Assembly (NCBI RefSeq): GCF_003473485.1
Contig: NC_053046.1
Coordinates: 39,083,832 to 39,147,831, forward strand
Origin: Medicago truncatula
Taxonomy: Eukaryota; Streptophyta; Magnoliopsida; Fabales; Fabaceae
Reading direction: 5' to 3'
DNA: 64,000 nucleotides
Both the position numbers and the translations under genes were made by a program. Of this stretch, positions 24,801 to 38,225 are shown piece by piece (position 1 is the first letter of the stretch; each line of letters starts with the position of its first letter). The notes under the pieces were generated by a model. That model had not been told where the DNA came from. It worked only from the letters and a program-made list of their open reading frames with translations, and made no database searches.

Positions 24801-27800
24801 ACATAATTGCATTTTTTTTTACTTTAAAAAGCTTGCTTTTATGTAATCTGATATCTTCAATCAAAATAACTATTGTTATATTACAGACTGGAAAATACTA
24901 AGAAACTTCAAGTAATCCATCTATTCCGTTCCATTTCCACTAACTTCGGTTTGGGGAAAATTCAATAATATGAAGCTTAAGCTGATACCATGTAGATTAA
25001 GCTGATTTCTAAAGCCAATAGATTAACACCTAAAACAGAAAAAACAAAACCAAAATGCTTATCTTCTAAAGCTCCAACTTCACAACTGTTGCAGAACACT
25101 CAGTACATCCAATGCCCCTTTTGGCATTGGCTAATATTGAATTTGCTCTTTAATTTGGCATCAATTTTGTGACCTCTTCCAAATAATGATTAAAAGAGAT
25201 GTATCTAGATGCTGTTCAGCCTTATCCAACTCGGAAGAGGGTGATTTAACAATTACGACGATACTAACTTTTTAAATAACATACAAATGTTGTAGTACAT
25301 GAGATATCATATCCAGATCTAGCTTCATTGAGAACAAAAGCTAAGTTATTACTCTATTCACAAGTTTTAAAATATTCAAAAGACACTCCCTAACCTTTGT
25401 ATTCTCCTATTTATGCACATACTCTTTAACTAATCCAAATAACTAACTATAACTAATCCAGATAACTAACTTAACAACTCTTAACTACTCTAATTAGTCA
25501 TTATTCTACATCCCAACACAACTCAAATGTTACACACAAGATAAGTGGCAATTCAATACTGCGAAGCCTGAGGTGATACCACATACATAAGGGCTAAGGC
25601 TGATTTCTAAAGTCAATAGATCCACACCTAAAACAGAAGAAACAACACGAAATTTTTATCTTCTAAGCTCCAACTTCAAGACTGTTGCAGAACACTCAGT
25701 ACATCCAATGCCCCTTTTGGCATTGACTAATATCAAGTTTGCTCTTTAGTTTGGCATCAACTTTGTGACCTCTTCCAAACAATGATTAAAAGAGGTGTAT
25801 CTAGGATTCTAGATGCCATTCAGCCTTATCCAAATGGGAAGATGATTTAAGAATTATGACACTACCAGTTGATATAACTTTTCCAAGAGCATAAAAATGC
25901 TATCGTATATAAGATATTATATAGAAATGTAGATTAATGAGAACAAACAATATGTTGTTCCATTCCTCTAGCATTCACAGAAATTTTTACTTTGATTTGA
26001 AGGGGTACACTAGATGCAACCAATTAACAAGTAACAATAAAAACTCATAGCTAGCCTTATAGGACAAGAATAAATATGTTAAATATGGCCAATAATCCAT
26101 TAACCTTTTTATAATCATGTAAATTATTAGTTGTATATAAATGGTGAAGAATCAGAAGCATCTAGAAGTTACTTCATCGAGGAATGCAAAAAATTCGGTT
26201 TTAGCCTTAAATATTCCACATAAAATTGTTTGGATACCACAAAAATCAATCAATGTGCTCCGCTTGTTTAATAATGAAATCCAAATTGGTTACAAAAATG
26301 CTTAGTCCTGATCTTCCACACTATGTATGTCTCTTTGTTTGCATGCACCCATATGAAATATAAGATGAAGGTCAACAATACCTTCGATCAGGTCCAGCCC
26401 CCGCAGCAACTGTATCACTTACTGTAAGAATAGCCACTCTGAGGTCAGCACTGCCAGAAGAATCTGTAGTTATTTTATTTGATTTAATTCCTGGCGGAGC
26501 AAAGTTTGAGTCTGATGATATATGATTCTTGGCAAAATCCACAGGTGTTAGGTTGGAAATTATGATAGCGGCCACAGGAGTCCCAGCAGATACAACACTG
26601 CCTGTTGCTGGAAATTCCAAAAAGGCATTAGCTGACTTCATACTAAGTAGTCGACTGCTCCTCTGATGACCAGTGCTCTTGGCGACAAAACTGAAATTCA
26701 TTGGCGGCAAGTAAAGCTCATTCATTAGAGAAACCCGGTCAAATATAGGCATAGCAATTATGCCTGTGGAAAACAAATACATGCGCAAAAAAACATGTGC
26801 CATAAAGAAAAGAATCAATAATGAAATTCATCATTAACTTACCCAGGGCTGCCTGTTCCATCATTGTCAGTCCATATAACAGTGGCACGATGATATTCTG
26901 GTCTAAATTGATCTGTCTTTATGGGTTGTTGAAGCCGAGCTTGTACCCTGCACAGAAATGAATGAATGAAATCATAGAGAAAGCAGGCATGCCATCACAA
27001 CAACAAGTGTTCTTTTGAAGTTTATGTACCTCAGATGATGAGGATTTGTCCACCCTGCAAGCTGGCGTATAGCAGGGACCACAAAGAGATGAAAGCAAAC
27101 TGAAGAACTGACAGGATTTCCAGGTAGTCCAAAAGCTAGAATTTTACTTTCTGTTGATTGAGAGTCAATCTCTGCAAAAGTAAACGGCTTGCCTGGTTTA
27201 ATAGACACCTGGAAGAAAGATCAATCCTGAGTTAAGATAACATGATTTATAAAATCACACCCACCAAAGCATTAGATAAAATTTTACTATTTCTACAACT
27301 GCAGAAATACAACATACACATTGCGCCACCAAACCAAATTACAGGATTGTCGGAATAAACAATAATAATCAAATAAAATTGTGACATTACCTTATCAAAA
27401 TGTAATTTTCCTCGCTTTTCAAGCAAAGGCCTAATAAAATCTTTGTCTCCCATTGAAACACCTCCTGAAGTTATGAGAATGTTGATTCCAGAAGCAAAAG
27501 CCTTATCCAAGATCCTTCCTTGGGATTCTTCATCATCCTTAGCGATACCAAGGTCCACAACTTTGCAGTGATGCTGTACTGCGGCTGCCAGAAGCATGGC
27601 ACGATTAGAGTCCCTAATCTGCATAGGATCTATATATTAGCTTATGTTTGTTTTAATAATAACATAATTACATTAACCAAATAACTCTTGTAAACTACAT
27701 CCAAAATCCAAACATATAGCCAACAAATGGGTAGTTGAGCAACATGGTAAAGCAAGTACAATGCTGTACAACAAATTTTGAACAACACGCACATATACAT

Positions 27801-30283
27801 AGTAAAAAATTCATATCCTAAACATATATTTATTATAATCCAAATGCCTCAACAGGTTCGATTTAAGCTTCAATTGCTCGGCCTCAAGTGAGTTGATTGA
27901 GCATTAAAGCTCCAAGAGAATACTAACAATGTCCACAATAAAATTTGTGGCTAGTTCAACCCTCATTCATCAACATATTATGCTAAAATATAAGCACATA
28001 GTGACATTAATGTCTGCAATCTTGCTATGTGCTTTGGTTTTAGCTTAGCAGAGTAATCTGGATAAATATTAAGACATCCTTATCGTTTTTTTTTAATCTG
28101 ATGAGTATTAGAACCTATAAAGAAATAAACAAAAGCGCTGGGGAAGGCTACGATGAAAAATGAAAACCAAACATGCATTAGCAGATTAATGATCTATTAA
28201 AGAAAATGTCCAAATTGGCAAATTTAGAAATTTATTCAAGCCATTGTCTCCCCTGTTACTGTTCTTTTAAATCAAATCTTCTCGGTAATATGAAGTTTAT
28301 AGGTAATCTGCATTATATTACACTAATAATCATCGAAGAAAACTCAGGAGCTTACCTAGAACTTTGATTAAAGTTTAAAAACCAGCTTACACATCATCAT
28401 AGTTTTAATAACTACAAACAATATTGTTCCTGCTACGCATCTTTGCAAAAATTTAATCAACTCATCTCACAAGTCCTAGTCCTCCATAACAATACCTGAC
28501 CACGACTCAGATGCCCAGTAGATGGCTCCACAAGCTCATCGCCGGTAGAAAGAACAGCAATAGTTGGAGTAGGGTACACCTGCACCAAAGCATAAAGGGG
28601 CATATAAAAATTTCTACATAAAAGGAACTAAATAAAAACTATGTTCCATTATGGGAAGCTAACTTGAGTACAGACTACAGACTCTACCTTAACCGTCGTC
28701 GCACCAACTGCAGCGAGCAAGCCAATCTCGGAAGCACCTAATATTTCTCCAGATGTTAAGACCACTGCATCTTTCTCAATATCAACTCCCTATCAATCAA
28801 CACTTTTTTGGATGAATGAACCACAAAATCATAGATCACCTAATATATCAAAACATCAATATTATAATACATAGAATGCTAGGTACTTAAAAAAGTGAAA
28901 GAATATGAAGTTAACTTATTTTGATCAACAAATAGAAGTTTATGTTCATGAATATTGAACTTGTGCGTTGTCTGATGCCATTAAAATAGTCACTATATAG
29001 ATAGAGCAAGTTCCCAACGATTAGTGTATCTATAGTATACCAATTATTTATCTTATATGTATGTGACATCTGAGGGATTCAAGTTCCCACCATGTCACGC
29101 GTTTGATACAGTCACGAAATCTTAACCGGATAAAAAATCAGATGGCCCATGTTATAATTTTGGTAAATCAGCGAAAAATTAAACAAAAAAAAAGTTCCAA
29201 TGTGATTAGTCAAACAGTCCAGACTCTGAGATTGCGTGTATGCAGGAAATCCAAATCTGGTGAATGAGAGGCCATAGCCTCAAAAACAATCCCACTCAAA
29301 ACAGTGCATGTGTAATGTATTGTGCTTATTTTTATATACTCATAAAATTCAGGAGAATTAGGGTCTGTTTTGATTGGCTTATTTGAGCGTACTGGCATAA
29401 GCATTTGTAACATTTCATAAGTTGTTTTTAGATTATTTTTCCATAAGCTCTCCAGGATATATAGCTTATTGATTGAACGAAAACAGTTTAACTTTAGTTT
29501 ATCTTATGTTGTAGAAAGAGCTTATCTATAGGCGCTTATGCTTAAATTTTAAGCTGCCAGATAAGTATTTCATACAAACAGGGCATTAATCTATAGGAGA
29601 GTTAACAACATGCATACATACCACTGGGCGTATATCATTGCCTTGATTGGTTTTGACCAATATTCTGACCCGGTCAATCTCATCCGAAGCACTGTTGACT
29701 TTTTCAGTATCTTCAACCTGAACAACTGCATCAGCACCATCAGGTATCGGTCCTGATCCAACACAACAAACAATCACAATTTATCCCCTGTTTGGATAAA
29801 CAGCTTAATTTGTAGCTTCTAGCATAAGCACTTATTCAAAAGCTACTTCTATAACAAAAAAAAAAAAAAATTAAATTGTTTTCGTATAAGCTATAAATTG
29901 TTTTCATAAACTTTACAAACCTCCGGTCGTTACATAAGCAACAGTTCCAGGGGTCACAGTAACACCAACGGCATCATCACCAGCTCTTGACTCCGCAATC
30001 ACCGGGTATTCTCCAGGCCCATCCGCAGCAACAACCGCATAACCGTCCTGTTCCAAAACCAAAAAGTTTAGATGAGTGAAGTGAAATGTGAAGAAATAAA
30101 GGAAGGAGAGGATAGTAAAAACGAAGAAACCTTGACGGAAGCAGGGTAAGGAGGTAAAGGATCAACGGCGTGAACGTTTTGTGCTAAGACTTTACCAAGA
30201 GCTTCGTGAAGTGAAACGGAAATTGGTGGAAGACGTTTAGCGGCGTTAAGAACAGTTTCGAGAGCGTGAGTGACTGAGATCAT
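21877..30283 (-). CDS. CNX1: Molybdenum insertase CNX1 (MoeA-MogA fusion)
   Basis: Thirteen exons read leftward, in frame throughout, to 653 residues: 30131..30283, 29921..30047, 29622..29752, 28688..28789, 28496..28579, 27391..27618, 27030..27208, 26843..26947, 26382..26690, 24415..24572, 23854..23960, 23191..23247, 21877..22098. Arabidopsis CNX1 is about 670. It makes molybdenum cofactor in the cytosol: the G domain adenylates molybdopterin and the E domain inserts molybdate. The MoeA-like E domain comes first ([49 protein letters not shown]). The MogA-like G domain starts at about 453 ([16 protein letters not shown]) and has [17 protein letters not shown] across exons 10-11 and [11 protein letters not shown] in the last exon. 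All key motifs look intact. The order E then G is the plant one. The introns carry repeats and MITEs. Confidence 0.95.
22618..23050. repeat. CNX1 intronic repeat, copy A (last intron)
   Basis: Shares a segment of at least 300 bp with copies B (25019) and C (25616). Each contains CAATGCCCCTTTTGGCATT, TTTGTGACCTCTTCCAAA and GATTAAAAGAGATGTATCTA or a close variant. It is non-coding. Copies A and C also share an extension to a segment with AGCTAGCCTTAT; B ends earlier. Confidence 0.85.
24021..24382. mobile_element. MITE with AGGC...GGGCTTTGG inverted ends in a CNX1 intron
   Basis: The left end runs AGGCAAGTTTGGAGG to GAGGGCTTTGG. The right end reads AGGCTTTGTTTGGGAG to GAGGGCTTTGG on the other strand. 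About 360 bp, non-coding, within the intron between the exons at 24415 and 23960. Confidence 0.75.
25019..25350. repeat. CNX1 intronic repeat, copy B
   Basis: Same orientation as copies A and C and in the same intron as C. It is the shortest of the three and carries the variant GGCATTGGCTAATATTG where the others have GACTAATATC or AACTAATATC. Confidence 0.85.
25616..26083. repeat. CNX1 intronic repeat, copy C
   Basis: Begins about 270 bp after copy B. It shares with B the upstream AGATCCACACCTAAAACAGA-like start and with A the downstream extension to about 26080. The mosaic pattern suggests serial duplication within the gene, or a dispersed repeat inserted more than once. Confidence 0.85.
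29361..29583. mobile_element. hAT-like MITE in CNX1 intron 3
   Basis: The ends GGGTCTGTTTTGATTGG and, on the other strand, GCCCTGTTTGTATG are imperfect inverted repeats. The body is rich in GCTTAT and CATAAG motifs. Related sequence lies at 29783-29915, 44888-45081 and in the HMGR intron at about 63635-63740. No target duplication was seen. Confidence 0.55.
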
Positions 30284-31740
30284 TGTGTTCGATGTGATAG
30301 ATAGATATTGATTGATACTGTTGCTATGTTTTATTTTATTTTATCATACAGTATAAGGTATGGATGAACATAAGAAAGGTGACGGTTGTCTCTTCAAAGT
30401 ACCAGGAGTCGTGAGAGGAGATTAGATATATTGCGGGTTCTTTTCCATTTTGAGGGGATTTCTGATTGCTATGCTCTTCTTTTTTTGTTTCAGTTTTGAC
30501 ATTTCAAATTTATTATTTTCTGTAAGCTTTCCATTTTTTATTTTTTTTTTGACAAAGAAACTTTCAATTTTGTTGAAAAAAGAAATTCGAGAAATGGTCC
30601 AGATTCATTTTGGTTTGTGGGTCGGAATGAAATTAAATTAAATTGGGCAAATCTTGACACGTTGAAATTGTTTAGACGACACACGACAATAGTAGAAATT
30701 AAATGATAAATAAATTAGTCATATTATTAAACCGTTTTTTTTTTTTAAGTATTTATGTGAACGTGTCTTAATTTTTTTAAGGAAAATCATAAAACCAACG
30801 ACAAGTCAAACATCAAAAATAATGAAGGTTCATTTTTACGCCCACCACATCCCATGAATTCCGTCAAATTCGGAAATTAAAATGTACTTCATCCATTTTA
30901 AAATATAAGTAAAATTCACTTTTTAAGTTCATTCATTTAATGATGTATGTGGTCTTGTACTGTCATAACAAAAACTTTTTTGTCTAAAAAACTTTTCTTT
31001 AAACAAAAAAACTCAAAAAATAAATTGTTTACAAGTTTAATCGATACACATCGATTCAATGATGTATTGTCATAACATATAATGAGTTCAAAATATACCT
31101 CATTAATTGATGTGGTAATACATCATTGAGTACATGTGAGTTTTTATACCTTCACAATGTATATAAATTAAACTACTTTTATTTATACATTTTTCATATA
31201 AAAAATACTAAAAATATTTGATTAATTATCTCTGTCCTACAACAGGTTTATGTTTGCTTAATCATAAACAGATAAAAATAAAAATGTTAGTTTGCTAGAT
31301 GTTATATATAAAAAGTTATAAGTAAAATAAAGAAAATCGTAATTCTATCAAATTATGGTTATATGTGTTCAAAATATCATACATGAAAATTGGAAAATAA
31401 TAATTTAGAAGTGATGCACATTCTTGTCAAAAAGAAAGTGATGCACGTAGTAGTACTCATAGATGCAAATGAACAAAAAATTATATTATAATAAAATTAC
31501 TTTTATTTTAGAATGGAAAAAAACTCAAATGTCACATTTTTTTTTATCAATGAAAAAAACTAAAAGAGCGACCAGATGTCAGAGAAAAAAAATTAAAGAT
31601 TGGAGAACAAAGTTCCCATAACACAAGTTAAATTGTAGCTCGAGAGAGGAGATTGACAAGTTGGAATTATGTTTAGTTTGCGAAAAAACAATGTGCTAAA
31701 TTTAGCAAGTCGATATGTGCAAGAGTTTCCTTCACATTAA
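30284..31740. other. Upstream region of CNX1 and spacer
   Basis: No gene. The sequence at about 30886-30960 begins like a Stowaway-type element (ACTTCATCCATTTTAAAAT), but its right end is decayed. T- and A-rich runs make up most of the rest. Confidence 0.5.
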
Positions 31741-31749
31741 GTATAAGCA

Positions 31750-32200
31750 AATACACCATCTCAATCCCTCGTCGTAAAGGAATGAATGTTATTACTAAGA
31801 GGAGTATAAAAGTAAATAGTCGAGACTATTCTCTTGACAAAAGTCAAAATTGTTTGAAAATCTGATTCACTAATGATGTCTCGAAATCTATGACCCCAAG
31901 TAAGTTGCAATCCGTACGAAATAGCATGAAGCTCAACAATGATATTAGTAGTATGATCACAACATTCTGCAAAACCAATGATCCAAACACAAACATCCGA
32001 TGAAAAAAAAATATTATGTTGGGCGATTGCATGCATGTTGAACCATTAACTAAGACCAGCTTCATAAGGATCGACATGTAAATCAAGCTTGAGTTTATGT
32101 CAAACTTGCATGGCCTTTGAACAATCACGCAACATATGTAAAATGGTTTTCAACTAAGCACCACATCTATAACAAGAAGCATATGATGAGAAATGATGAG
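31750..32200 (-). mobile_element. LINE ORF2 relic: zinc-finger and RNase H region
   Basis: Reading leftward, a CYRCGA...LKTILHMLRDC stretch matches the zinc-binding linker of plant non-LTR elements. An RNase H-like segment follows (FAECCDHTTNIIVELHAISY, then GLQLTWGHRFRDIISESDFQ). Stops and frameshifts break the frame. The catalytic E of the AELxAI motif is seen (VELHAI). It ends about 350 bp before the BPM gene. Confidence 0.75.
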
Positions 32201-32546
32201 AGCATTAAACTTAATCTGTTGACAACTTGATGAACATTTTTACTGATCTTCTATCCAACGCAAATCAATTAGGTTTGATCGGATCCGGTAATCAATTAGG
32301 CTAAAACTGGTCGACCCATCCCATGTACACAACAATATGCCACGTCATGATATAGCCCACAGAATTTCACTTTCTAGAAACTTCAGGGACAAACACGTAA
32401 TTTCAAACCAAAGGCTACATTACTCAAAACCGTGACGTAGCCAAAAACCATCGTCATATTCCGTCAACCCAAAACACTTCTTCCCCAATTCAACCCTTCA
32501 CAAAACCCCCAAAATCAAATTCAAAATCCCTAAATAAACAACCGCC

Positions 32547-35500
32547 ATGACCGGAAACGCATCATCTCCGACACCGTCACCGTCACCGGCGCCGTTATCC
32601 TCCCCAACGATCTCGCGCTCGATAACGCAAACGGTTAACGGTTCGCACAAATTCTTGATCCAAGGGTACTCGCTTGCGAAGGGAATGGGGGTTGGAAAAC
32701 ACATTGCAAGCGATGTTTTCACCGTCGGAGGGTATCAGTGGGCGATCTACTTCTATCCCGATGGGAAGAATCCGGAGGATAATTCTGCGTATGTTTCGGT
32801 TTTCATCGCGTTGGCGAGTGAAGGAACGGATGTGAGAGCGCTTTTTGAACTCACGCTTGTTGATCAGAGTGGTCAGGGGAAGCATAAGGTTCATAGCCAT
32901 TTTGATCGCTCTCTTGAAAGTGGTCCTTATACCTTGAAATATAAGGGTAGCATGTGGTAGGGTTTTGATTATTTATTTCAATTTTGATTGTTTTTGGTTT
33001 AATGTTGATCATAGTGTGGGAATTTCGTTGTTTGAATTTGATGTGAGTTTTGGGGTTTTTAATGCATATGATGAAATGATAAACCAACACAAAAATAAAA
33101 CTAAGCAAATTAAGGGTAACAGAGATGAGGATGTTGTAAACTAGACATATAAACTTAAAAATTAATTAAAGCATTAGAGAGAGAGAGTTGGATAGTAGAA
33201 AATTTGGTGAAAACTATGTTTAGGTGGTTGGACATTTAGAGAGAGAAGACGTGTGGATACCCAAGTAGAGTAGATCAGATGAAGGGGAGTCAAATAACCA
33301 GAGGAAGGCCTAGAAAACCTGTAAGAGAAACTGTTTAGAAAGATATAGAGATTAATGAGTTGGATTGAAATATTGTATTTGATAAAACATTACGATGTTG
33401 ATCCATGTGGCCGACCCAACTTAGTAGGGTAAGACTTGGTTGATGTATGATGAAGTGATGAACAGTGTAGTTTTTTTATAGAGGATGCACAATGTAGTTG
33501 TTCCTATTTAAAATATTTACTATATCTGTATTATTACTCCTTTAAAAGAATGTGGTTTATCTTTTTTTTCGGTTGATCTTGCTTGATTATTTTGTAATTT
33601 GCTTACCAAAAACATTACATAGGTGAATTAGAAGGATTTTTTTAGTTATATGTGTATATGAAATATAACTTTATATCTATGGTGTATATATATGAAAGAT
33701 AACTATATAACCATATGATACATGAAGGCTTCATTGGCAAAAAGACTCTATCTTTGTTTTCCTTTCCAGTGAATTTTAGTTACTGGATTAGTCTATGCAG
33801 TTGTGTGGGGATAACTTTGTTTCCCAAAATCTGCCTTTATCATTTATATTGTTTTTTAAATCAAGGACAATGCATATGTTTTAAAAAATTGTGAAAGAGG
33901 TAAATTATCATTAATTAAAGTGGTATTCACAGTCATTTTACATCTGCCTCCGATGGGGGTTTTGAACTCCGTTCTTTGAGTTTGAAAATATCGAACTCTT
34001 TCCTCTGAGCTGTAACCTTGTGGACAAGGACAATGTATATGAATGTACAATGTTGCGTCAAGATTTGTAAAAATGTTGATCTTGTTTATTTGTTTTTGTA
34101 GGGGGTACAAGCGTTTTTTCAGACGGACTTTACTTGAAAGCTCTGATTTCCTCAAGAATGACTGCTTGAAAATCAACTGTACAGTTGGAGTTGTGGTTTC
34201 TGCTGTTGATTGCCCGCAACTTAACTCTATCCACGTCCCAGAATCTGACATTGGATCACACTTTGGTGCACTATTGGAGAATAATGAAGGTTCAGATGTT
34301 ACTTTTGATGTGGCTGGGGAGAAGTTTCCTGGTCATAAGTTGGTGTTGGCTGCTAGATCTCCAGAATTTCGATCTAAATTTTTTGATGGCACAGATATGG
34401 ACACACAGGAGGTTGTTGTAACAGATTTAGAACCAAAGGTTTTTAAGGTAAAAACTATATATTGCTTTTTTTTTTTCTTCTTTTTTTTCCCTTTCACTAT
34501 CTTCTTTTCATGTTTTTGTTAAGCATGGCTAGGATCTACTCTGTTATTATGTGTTTTTCTGCAGTTTTTTCTTGTTTAATTCTTCTTTTCTTGATAAGAA
34601 AAGATTTTATTTGGGGGAAGTACTACTCGGGAGGATAGATGTCCTGATTTTCCGCTTACTTTTACAGGCCATGCTGCATTTTATCTACAGAGATTCCCTT
34701 ACAGAAGAGGTGGACATGGTTTCATCAACAACATCTAGTGATTTTCCAGTTTCCGAGACATTGATAGCAAAATTGTTAGGTGCAGCAGACAAGTATGGCT
34801 TGGAGAGGCTTAGACTGATGTGCGAGTCTCGTCTTTGCAAGGACATTGGTGTGAGTTCCGTAGCCAACATTTTGACCTTGGCTGACCATTGCCATGCCAC
34901 AGAGTTAAAAGCTGTTTGCCTAAAATTTGCAACTCAAAATCTAGCTGGTATACCTACTTACTAATCACTTGTTTTTGTCTGGTTTGCGTGGGTAACTGTG
35001 CTAACAATTAACATTAACATTAACACTGATGTTTTACCTTAAAACACTTGTTACTGGAAAGTGACAAAATATAAAAGAAAAATGCATCCAGCCACAAGTT
35101 TCCTGCTAGTTAAACAAAGTTGTTTGACACACACGAGTAGGTATGCAGCAGAAAATGTAGATTATATATTCCAAAATAAAACTTACGTTCCTAAAACATT
35201 ATGATTCGGTATAATTTTACATTTTGGGGATCTTTGCTCTCAACTTGCCGATCTAACTAGTTACGGAATTAATGACATGGCTAATTCTATGGCGGGTTTG
35301 ACCATATATGTCGGTCAAATGCAAACTAGTTGGAATAAGGGATAGTAGGGATAATGCCATGGCAATGCCATTAAACACGAGTACTGAAAAATATATGGGT
35401 GGGAAGAAAAATTGAATTGACAACATTTGTTTAGTATTTAATTTTGTGTTAAAGCGTTATTAGTGACTGTATGCTGCCACCTGTTCAAAAGGAAGTTAAA

Positions 35501-36802
35501 TCCTTCAAGCTTTTACTGGAACTGAAAGACCTTAGTTAGTTATTAGTTATTACCATAACGATGTATTGCTGACTTGCTTTCTTGATTACCAAAAATGGAA
35601 AAAAAATCTGACATTGGCAGCTGATGAAATTTAGTTTTACTGACCCTTCACGTGTTTCAAATGTTCTTCTTATTTTGCTCTCTGATAGGTGTTCTCTTCC
35701 ACTCTAATCATGTGAAATGCTGTTGGGTGATTTTGTTTTCTTATCCTTTCATTTATTTTTTACTTTTTCAACCTGCTATGTGAAAGACCTTAGTTACCAG
35801 TGTTTACTATAGCGTTACATTGGTTACTCACTTTCCTATTTACCAAAATTGGAGATAATATTACTTTAGCAGCTGATGAAATTTTGTTTTACCTAGCCTT
35901 CATGTGTTCCAAATATGTATGTTTTTCTCTCTTCTAGTTTTTGTTCTCTTCCAATCTAATCATGTGAAACATTGTTGAATGATTTTGTTGTCTTATCCTT
36001 TAATTTTCTTTACTTTTTCAACCTGCAATGCGTAACATGATTTTTGACAAGACAGTATGACATCATTTGATCTATATAGTCAACCCTGCTTTGTGGGAAA
36101 TGTTTTTGCTGTTGATTTTTATTTTTTTTTGACCTTGTATGCATTTTGAAACATTTAGACCCATATAAGCTCCTCCTTCCCTCCTCTTGTTATTTCTTTT
36201 CCACCACTTTCTTTTTTATTGATTGCTTTTCCCTTCTCGATAATTTGGACTTTTTTGTGCTTATATATTTCTATGTCAAGCATCACATGTGTTCTACATT
36301 TATTCAATTTATTCATGTACTTTCTGATGTCTTTTATGTAACCTGAATAGTGAATACAAATGATTTTGTACCTTGACAGTCATTCAATGAGGTCAGACCA
36401 TTGTAGAGAACAATGAGGCCTGAGGGTTTCTATCTGTTTTTCTCTTTTGTTGAAATTTTAGATATAGGTTGGTTGGCCATCTTTTGATCCTCTGTTCTAA
36501 ATCCATGTTTAATCATGCATTGTTAAAACTTTTGGGCATATAAAATTATTTTAGTCTACTTTGTACTATCCACATGCTTGATGAGATGGTTCTTTTGGTT
36601 TGGACTTGTTGCAGCTGTCATGAGATCGGATGGATTTGAGTCTATGAAAGAAAAATGCCCATGGCTACAGTCAGAGATCTTGAAGACAGTTGCTGGCTGT
36701 GACGGTGATAGTTGCAGTACAGGGGAAAAATCTCAGAGTGTGTGGGCCCAACTTTCAGATGGCGGTGACACAATTGGCAGGAGAGTCAGACAGAGACATT
36801 GA
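32547..36802 (+). CDS. BPM: MATH-BTB protein (BPM family), CUL3 adaptor
   Basis: Four exons, 32547..32956, 34102..34447, 34668..34947 and 36615..36802, join in frame to 407 residues, the usual BPM length. A short Pro/Ser-rich start precedes a MATH domain at about 22-165 ([52 protein letters not shown]). A BTB/POZ domain at about 186-310 follows ([30 protein letters not shown]). The C-terminal helices are BACK-like and contain [16 protein letters not shown]. Known BPMs bind substrates through MATH and CUL3 through BTB, sending transcription factors to the proteasome in the nucleus. The donor lies inside ATGTG|GTAGG, so reading through exon 1 alone gives a false stop after SMW. Which BPM (1-6) it corresponds to I cannot say. 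Confidence 0.93.
33940..34022 (-). mobile_element. tRNA-derived SINE relic in BPM intron 1
   Basis: On the minus strand a TTACAGCTCAGAGG A box is followed by a GAGTTCAAAAC B box at tRNA-like spacing. Its end lies about 80 bp before the second exon. Tail and target duplication were not identified. Confidence 0.5.
35519..36028 (+). repeat. Tandem duplication (~250 bp x 2) in BPM intron 3
   Basis: The segment 35519-35778 is followed by a diverged copy at 35784-36028. Both contain GCAGCTGATGAAATTT, TTCTCTTCCA(C/A)TCTAATCAT and TTTTCAACCTGC in the same order. Divergence is marked, so the duplication is old. Confidence 0.85.
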
Positions 36803-37844
36803 TATCTGTTGTCTCGCATTGGTATCTCTGATTCTTTTGTAAATGATTGAAAGTGATAATGTTAAAAGAATGGGGATAGGAAAAGGCAAAAGAGAAGGAA
36901 AATCTTTTTCCTGCCAACTTCTCTATGTTTCAATAGAAAGTGCTTTAGAAAAAAGAAGGTAGACTAGATGCTATGCAGGTTATGTAAATGTCTCCGATGG
37001 GGTGTAAGTTGTTTAGTGCAGAGTAGTTATTGAAAATGAGCTCTTCTGCAATATACTTTTGTAGAGGATCCAAGTCCATCCATACTTTTGAACTGGATGC
37101 CATAGTTACGTGACTTTATATATCCAACTGCTTTGTCTCTTGATATCCTTTGTTCAAACCCTAATGTTTGTAGAACTAGGTTCAATAGAATGGTTGCTAT
37201 ACCTTGTAAAAAATATTCATTTTGTGAAGATTTTGTTTTATGCTTTCATTAAACCTCATAAAAAGTGTTAATGTTTCTGGATGGCAATATGCATGACTAC
37301 CTTGTTAATTCATGTTTAAGTTAGAAGGTTGCTCTACCCAAGTGTTTATGTGTTGAAAGATAGCAGAATGGATGTAGTGGTTTCTGCAAACAGATTGACT
37401 GCGTACAGTTTTTTCTTGTCTGTCTCATTGTCTGCATTCACGCAGTGGGGAAATCAAAATAACTATTCTTCAAGCAAAATAAGATGGGTGATTGATACAG
37501 ATATTGAATTTAATTTTTTTCTGCTTGGTGCGATTAGGCTTGAAGTTGAAATGCTCCATTGGACAAAAAAGTTTGAGCAAAATTTATACTACTACTACTC
37601 TTTCAAAAGTCAGCACTGACAAATTACTTGCAGTTACAGAGATTGAAAATTTCACTTAAAGCAAAAGCAAGTTTCTCCTTTTCCCCAAGTATTTGCCTAT
37701 AACGAGATGCTGCTCTTTGAGTTTTTATAAGAGTACCTTTGAACAAGTTTCTATCTTGTAAAACAGTGCAGTGTATAGGTGAAATACAACTCTTCCACTT
37801 TTCGTTTTTTCCATTCTCAAAATAATGAAATACAAAAGTAAGTG
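36803..37844. other. 3' flank of the BPM gene, no further gene seen
   Basis: Probably holds the 3' untranslated region of the BPM gene over the first few hundred bases. The frame at 37329-37619 has no recognisable domain. Confidence 0.5.
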
Positions 37845-38072
37845 TAGGGCGAGTTTTAGCATGGGGACAATTGCCATCTTAGATCAATTTTGTTTTATTT
37901 GCTGTTATATGTACACCCTGCATTTTATATTTCAATTTATAGTCCTACTCAATTATAATTTGACTCAAATTAATTTACTTGTACTTGACAAAAAAAAATT
38001 ACTTGTAAATACATTATTTTTGAATTTTTTTGTCCTACCGACTAGAATTAAGATTTTTTAAAGTGAATAAGT

Positions 38073-38150
38073 AGGGTGTCTTAGGTTTGAACCCCGACTC
38101 CTACATAATAGTGCATGTCCCTGTCAACTGGGCTATGCTCACGGGACTGT
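38073..38150 (-). mobile_element. tRNA-derived SINE relic
   Basis: Minus-strand A box TAGCCCAGTTG and B box GGGGTTCAAACC at tRNA spacing. It sits inside the foldback element at 37848-38690 and so was probably inserted into it. Confidence 0.6.
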
Positions 38151-38225
38151 AGATACATTATTTTTTAATCTCCCGTTTAAAAATCTAATAGGTCCAACTC
38201 ATTCTCAATAATTTTTTTAATTTGA

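Noticed and set aside
32547..32960. A stand-alone 137-residue MATH protein
   Set aside because: The stop after SMW lies in the intron; splicing at ATGTG|GTAGG continues into the BTB part.
37329..37619. 96-residue frame after the BPM gene
   Set aside because: No domain, no splice partners and composition like spacer DNA.
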